A stretch of 64,000 bases of DNA from Caenorhabditis remanei (Eukaryota; Nematoda; Chromadorea; Rhabditida; Rhabditidae). The number at the start of each line of letters is the position of its first letter. The stretch's first letter is position 1. Below, piece by piece: positions 60,242 to 64,000 of this stretch. The stretch spans positions 17,670,001-17,734,000 of the forward strand of contig NC_071331.1 in NCBI RefSeq assembly GCF_010183535.1. The letters are read 5' to 3'. The notes under the pieces were generated by a model that searched no databases, was not told the origin of the DNA, and worked only from the letters and a program-made list of their open reading frames with translations. A program made the position numbers and the translations under genes.

Positions 60242-62745
60242 ACCATTACGGACCGCAATTCAAATGATCGGCTAGAAAATCACTGTGGGCACACAGTATT
60301 TCGAACCATGAAACTTCTATACCGGAAAGCGGATAACCATGCAGTTCTATACGTATCGAAAACTCAAAAGCTCGACCCTCACCGACACAGATTTTGCACG
60401 CAAAAAAATAAAACATGAAACATGAAAACTTGCAAACGGAAAGCTGCTCAAATAGACCAGAAGAGGAGAAGTGCACGCCCATTTTTGTTTTACTAAACTC
60501 TTGCTGAAATCTTCTTTTCCAAACACAACTTTCCATTTTATATAGAATTTGATACCTTGCCTCGTATCGTTCCAGAAATTTCTTTCAATTCAAAGTCTTC
60601 AAAGGGCGGTCATTGTTCTGTGAAGTAAGTGTTTTCGTTTGCTTTATATACAAAAGACTATGAGACTGAAAAAAGAATATTTATCAAGTGAAATATGTAA
60701 AATATTGAAAAAGAGGAAGATGGTGAATACTCGGATGGTCGAGACTAGTTTTCCTCTCGGGTATCCATGACAATGTCTGATCTTCCGCACTTCACATTTC
60801 ATAGAGTCTAGTACATTTTCCCAATTTTTCGTATTTTGTCTCGGAGGTCTACCCCTTTTCCGAGAAAGAAGAAACTTCAGTTTAGTTCTTTTTTCTTTTC
60901 CCACTCACGACACGTTTCCGCTGTACAATCTTCAACTTTCATTTTTGCACCCAACCTGGAATCATCTTCAGTCACTTTAATATAACTGTGTTCGTTTTCC
61001 TTTTACATTCTAAGATAAAAGTATCATTTCCTAGTCTGAGCAAACAAAACTTTGAATTGAAATTTATCAATATTTGTTGAAGTTCATCGCTTTTTAACGA
61101 TGTATGCCACTCTTAAAACTGAACACTTTTCGACTCAAATCACTCTCGTTTGTTTCTGATTTTGAGGAAAAAGTAAAGCAGGTCGAACTGTCTTTTTTGC
61201 AATTTTTTCTAATGCGGCGAATTTGCAAAATTTTGCAAGAAAAAGAGAAAAGGGGGTCGGAGAGTTTCGGTGTTCTCCGTCGCGAAACTATATTGCTTTT
61301 CTCTCTTTTCGTGGCAGATGATAACTTTTGAAAATCTATATTTCCGTTTGCAAAATATATTTGGTTGGAATATTATCGTCAGAATTGTGGGGAAACAAGC
61401 AAAACTCCTTCCCCTCAAGCAGTTCTCACAGCTATACAACTTTTGAGAACACTGAATGCACTACCTAGGAAACTGATCAGCTAACAGTTATTAGCAGGAA
61501 ATTCCCCCTCTCTCTCAATCTATCAATCACGAGCCACACCTCAGTATCATATTCTAACAAGAAAGCCAAAGAGCAGAATCCTTTGTCATAGTTTTGAAAA
61601 CCTTTAGTTATCTTTTCTTAAACGCTTTTTTGTTATGATAATTATAGTTTGTATATTCCAGCTGGATTTTCGCGGCTACACCGCGATTTTTTTACTAAAT
61701 GCACCAACTAGGAAACTGACCAGCTCAAAAAAATTCGTATAGATTCAAATTTTCAATCTCGAAAATACAAAACTCAATAAAACAAACTACGATATTCTCC
61801 GTCTTCTCTATCCTATTATTTGCTCTCTTTTTCCCTTTTTCGGTCATCAATTGTCTCTATCACTTTTCCTTTTCAACCGTTTTTCCTGTTATCACGGTTT
61901 CTTTTCTCCTACTTCTTCCGTACAGATTAATAGAACAGTGAAATAAGCCTTTCTCTTGTGATTTTCGATTTTCAAATTATGGTGTAAATTAATGTTTTCT
62001 TGTACTTACTTCAATAGCCAAGTTGAGAAAACTAGAAAAATTCAGACTGGAGGTCATTCGGTTGAGAAAACTCCATAGTTCAAAGAAAATGTGATACAAA
62101 ACTTTGAAGAATTTGAAAACTTGAGAAATGGAGTTTCAAATAAGTCATTATTGGAAATAATTAATCCTATTAGGCACATTGTCTTCAGGTATACAGAAAA
62201 ACTAACAGTGTCGTGTGGTCTCGAAACTTTTGTCTCTGCATGAAACTGCATTTTCCCACAAACGAAAGTTCGGAAACGAATAGTTTGATTCCTCTTTTTT
62301 CTTTCTCCCTCCAACAACTAGTCCTTTTTCAAGCATATAGCATTGACTTTTTTCTGTTTAACGGACGATCATATCTTAGCTTAAATCTGCCCGCAATTTT
62401 TGTTTCCGTAGAGTGCTTAGCATTGATGTCCAAATTAGAGAACACTGAAACCGGCATCTACCTTTCCGGTTTTTGGCATGTTTCCGTTCGTCTTCGGGAT
62501 ATTTCACTCTTGAACGGCAAACTGAAGAAGGTGTCTGTCGCACTGAAAATGAATTCTAGATCTTATTTTTCTAAGTTCAAGAATACGGAAGTGTTTCGTG
62601 AGAACTATGAAACCTTTTCGTACTGTAATCTCATTAAATTATTTGCCTCCCGGGTTAGTTTTTTATTCACCTTGCTATAAGTTCGAGCAATAATCGTATC
62701 TTCTGGTAACATTCCTAATCTCAATTATTTCAGAGGCTCTTGACG

Positions 62746-63978
62746 ATGATGCGTCGGGGCGGTGCTGCCACATTCTTCGCCGTTCTATCCGTATCACTTC
62801 TCTTATACATCAGTTACAGTAGTCTGAATACCAGTACAACATCGTTCCGACTACGAGACTCAGCAGTTGATAAAGTTGCAAAGAACTATAGTGCATGGCA
62901 TGATTGTTTGAAGAAAAACATATCGATTTATGATGGGAACCCGGACGGGGTGAGTCCTTTTTTGGTTTTTTGGACTCAAGTGTTACATGTTTCAGCTCTG
63001 GGGAAATCTGTGGAGAGGAATCAAGCTGTGTGAAGTTATTCCAGAAATGAAGGGACTTTTTATTGGAGATTACCCAAATTCTGATGAGACAAAAAGGCAC
63101 ATTGTACCAAAAATGGTAAGTTGCAAATGGAAAACTTCGTAATTGTTTTATAATTTCCAGCAACTACCAAGTGTTATTGTCACTCTTGGAATCGGTCATG
63201 ACACTGGTGCTGAGGAGAAACTTATCAAGGGTCTCCCACATGGCTCCGAGTTCTTCGGTGCTGATCCGATGCATGAGATCAACGAAAACCTTTACACAAA
63301 ACTTCCTGGCAAATATTTTCCATTTGCAGTCGCAGATGCCGCCGGACTCGCAGAAGCGAATGTTCTTATCAACAGTAAGTAATTCTCCTCTGTTCCTCCT
63401 TCTCCAGATTCTCGAATTCCAGATGTTTTTTCAGCCTCGTATACCACGAAAACTGTTGTTACTCTTGATATTATCTATTTCTTGAAGAATTTGGTAAAAA
63501 GAACTGTAAGTTGAATACAATCTTCAAGCTTCAAACAGCACCGACTAAGTTTTAATTTTTTTGGCCAATTAAAGATTCTTAGGTTATCGATGCTATTTCA
63601 GTTCATCGACAATATTTGGATTGACGGAGAAGGTGCAGAGTATGGATTGTTTGATCATTTCTTCAATGATGGGAAGTTTGATGAAAACGGAATCACTTTC
63701 TGTCAATTCAACATTGAGGTATCTCGCAATTGAAATAAAGTATGATGACATTTTAATTTAATTTTAGATTCACAAGCCAGACAATCTCCAGAAGAAACTC
63801 TTCCACGACTTCATTTTCCAGTTGCTGAAAGACAGAAGATATGCCATTTACAGGTAAGTATAAGTTGATTTTCGAATCTATAAGCAAGAATATTTCCAGA
63901 CCAGTCCAAGGACACCACATGCGATTGTTCATGGTCAACTTCGCAAATGAGGAATGCGTTTATAAGTACATTCTATAG
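62746..63978 (+). CDS. FkbM-type methyltransferase-domain protein, copy B
   Basis: Exons 62746-62949, 62996-63115, 63161-63374, 63435-63505, 63602-63718, 63768-63853 and 63900-63978 give 296 aa. The N-terminus MMRRGGAATFFAVLSVSLLL is a signal anchor. The body has VIVTLGIGHDTGAEEKL, EFFGADP, YFPFAVADAAG, VVTLDIIYFLKN, IWIDGEGAEYGLFDHFF, then ITFCQFNIE and RPVQGHHMRLFMVNFANEEC, parallel to copy A throughout. The family is FkbM-like (Methyltransf_21), probably acting in the secretory path on an unknown substrate. Exon 4 could start 12 nt earlier at another in-frame acceptor. The downstream one is chosen because it aligns without a gap to copy A. An open frame just upstream (to 62653) joins in frame and could give a longer N-terminus. 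I consider the signal-anchor start more likely. Confidence 0.88.
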
Positions 63979-64000
63979 GTTTTATTTTCAATTCATATGG

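Larger units (their letters stand above)
58892..62745. other. Intergenic between the two paralogs, 3.9 kb
   Basis: It contains the half-copy repeat at 59.3 kb, the inverted repeat at 60.0-60.2 kb and several unsupported frames: minus 60246-60536 (96 codons), minus 60644-60904 (86 codons, with KRGRPP resembling an AT-hook), and + 62240-62653, which could splice in frame to copy B. Confidence 0.4.

Noticed and set aside
60644..60904. Minus frame with AT-hook-like KRGRPP
   Set aside because: Single short motif in an 86-codon frame with a hydrophobic tail. No other support.

Overview
The window looks like nuclear DNA of a Caenorhabditis-type nematode. The introns are short (often 45-60 nt) with TTTCAG-type acceptors, several first coding exons sit directly behind an acceptor (typical of spliced-leader trans-splicing), overall composition is AT-rich, and the recognisable proteins belong to nematode-typical families. 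I read 15 multi-exon protein genes and spliced them by hand. In every one the reading frame closes from ATG to stop, except that the 5' end of the SMAD-like gene is unresolved. I see no tRNA, rRNA, CRISPR, bacterial or phage feature and no operon I can prove.

Layout. 0.9-2.8 kb: a cytosolic thymidine kinase (+) faces a secreted lysine-rich protein (-), and their poly(A) signals lie within 15 bp of each other. 3.4-7.8 kb: two secreted Gly-rich peptide genes (-) share the same two-exon architecture. 8.9-11.1 kb: a 12-exon secreted protein (-) with an N-terminal domain resembling that of Notch ligands and a C-terminal fibrinogen domain. 15.3-18.0 kb: an unrecognised secreted Pro/Arg-rich protein (+) with a cysteine-bearing tail. 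18.6-20.0 kb: a divergent SMAD (-) that has only an MH2 domain. 20-36.6 kb: about 16.7 kb without a gene I can defend, with long purine/pyrimidine-biased tracts and two large inverted repeats.

36.7-46.4 kb: an ephrin, a Cys-loop ligand-gated channel subunit and an acyltransferase-3/SGNH protein, all on +. 46.5-49.4 kb: a six-pass Frag1/DRAM/PGAP2-like protein and a cysteine-rich secreted protein with EB-like modules, both on -. 49.7-51.7 kb: a Na+/K+-ATPase beta-like subunit (+) converges on a small peptide precursor (-). 54.2-56.3 kb: a secreted Gly/Met/Gln-rich protein (+). 57.8-64.0 kb: two paralogous FkbM-type methyltransferase-domain proteins (+) with largely matching exons.

The genes do not form an obvious pathway. 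Many products are secreted or membrane-bound (signalling, channel, pump, lectin-like, antimicrobial-like), as in an ordinary nematode chromosome arm or X-like region. The less usual items are the MH2-only SMAD, the Notch-ligand-like/fibrinogen combination, a two-cysteine peptide precursor, three short in-frame stop-free introns, and five palindromic repeat copies. I did not find evidence for a new multi-gene system.
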